Assembly (NCBI GenBank): GCA_021778875.1
Contig: JAJYBT010000253.1
Coordinates: 1 to 5,495 of the forward strand
Source: Acidobacteriota bacterium
GTDB taxonomy: Bacteria; Acidobacteriota; Terriglobia; Terriglobales; Acidobacteriaceae
Direction: 5' to 3'
DNA: 5,495 nt
A program made the translations under genes and the position numbers. The notes under the pieces were generated by a model, which was not told the origin of the DNA, did no database searches, and saw only the letters and a list, made by a program, of their open reading frames with translations. Of this stretch, positions 5,450-5,495 are shown piece by piece (position 1 is the first letter of the stretch; each line of letters starts with the position of its first letter).

Positions 5450-5495
5450 AGCTCTTCTTGTCTGGTTGTTTAATCGCAGCCTCCACGGCAATTCT
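5446..5495 (+). CDS. Partial gene after tolC, probably an exported efflux adaptor
   Basis: The frame opens at ATG 5446, overlapping the TGA of the tolC-like gene, and runs off the window after 16 codons (MKLFLSGCLIAASTAI). One Lys followed by a hydrophobic run is the beginning of a signal peptide or a membrane anchor. A strong RBS supports it. In operons of this kind the gene next to tolC usually encodes the periplasmic adaptor (membrane fusion protein) of an RND, MacAB-like or MFS pump. That identity rests on context alone, because no domain is visible yet. Confidence 0.6.
   Translation, partial: MKLFLSGCLIAASTAI

Overview
The window reads as a chromosomal segment from a G+C-rich Gram-negative (diderm) bacterium. 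Outer-membrane proteins are present: a beta-barrel ending in Phe and a TolC-type channel. Coding DNA is G+C-rich, while the control regions are AT-rich. The combination of a lipoprotein ModA, a ModB-ModC fusion and the general protein style suggests Acidobacteriota (Terriglobia-like). That assignment is an inference from style, not from a marker gene.

Layout. At the left edge (1-53, minus strand) lies the 5' end of a divergently transcribed gene with a strong RBS. Its N-terminus looks like an excisionase/MerR-type helix-turn-helix protein. The divergent intergenic region (54-207) is dense in small signals. Two perfect 6-1-6 palindromes sit exactly 21 bp centre to centre. An AT-rich stretch carries short direct repeats and a TATAAAAT box only a few bases before the next start codon. 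On the plus strand follow a predicted outer-membrane beta-barrel protein (208-1131), a molybdate-binding lipoprotein ModA (1193-2014, TTG start) and a fused ModB permease/ModC ATPase (2014-3864, overlapping modA by one base). A 193-base gap (3865-4057) contains a hairpin and a 9-bp long-range inverted repeat. After it comes a TolC-family outer-membrane efflux protein (4058-5449), whose stop overlaps the start of a further gene cut by the window end (5446-5495).

How the genes work together. The left block is a molybdate import unit. ModA, tethered by lipid, captures molybdate in the periplasm. A homodimer of the ModBC fusion would supply both the two permease domains and the two ATPase domains. 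The beta-barrel gene is close upstream on the same strand with no visible terminator between, so it may be co-transcribed and might serve the outer-membrane step or an unrelated one. The divergent HTH gene is the obvious candidate regulator. The right block is the start of a separate tripartite efflux operon (TolC-type channel, then probably a periplasmic adaptor).

No RNA genes, insertion sequences, CRISPR arrays or prophage parts were seen. The clearest points of interest are the complete ModBC fusion, the beta-barrel at the head of a mod operon, and the paired palindromes in the divergent control region.
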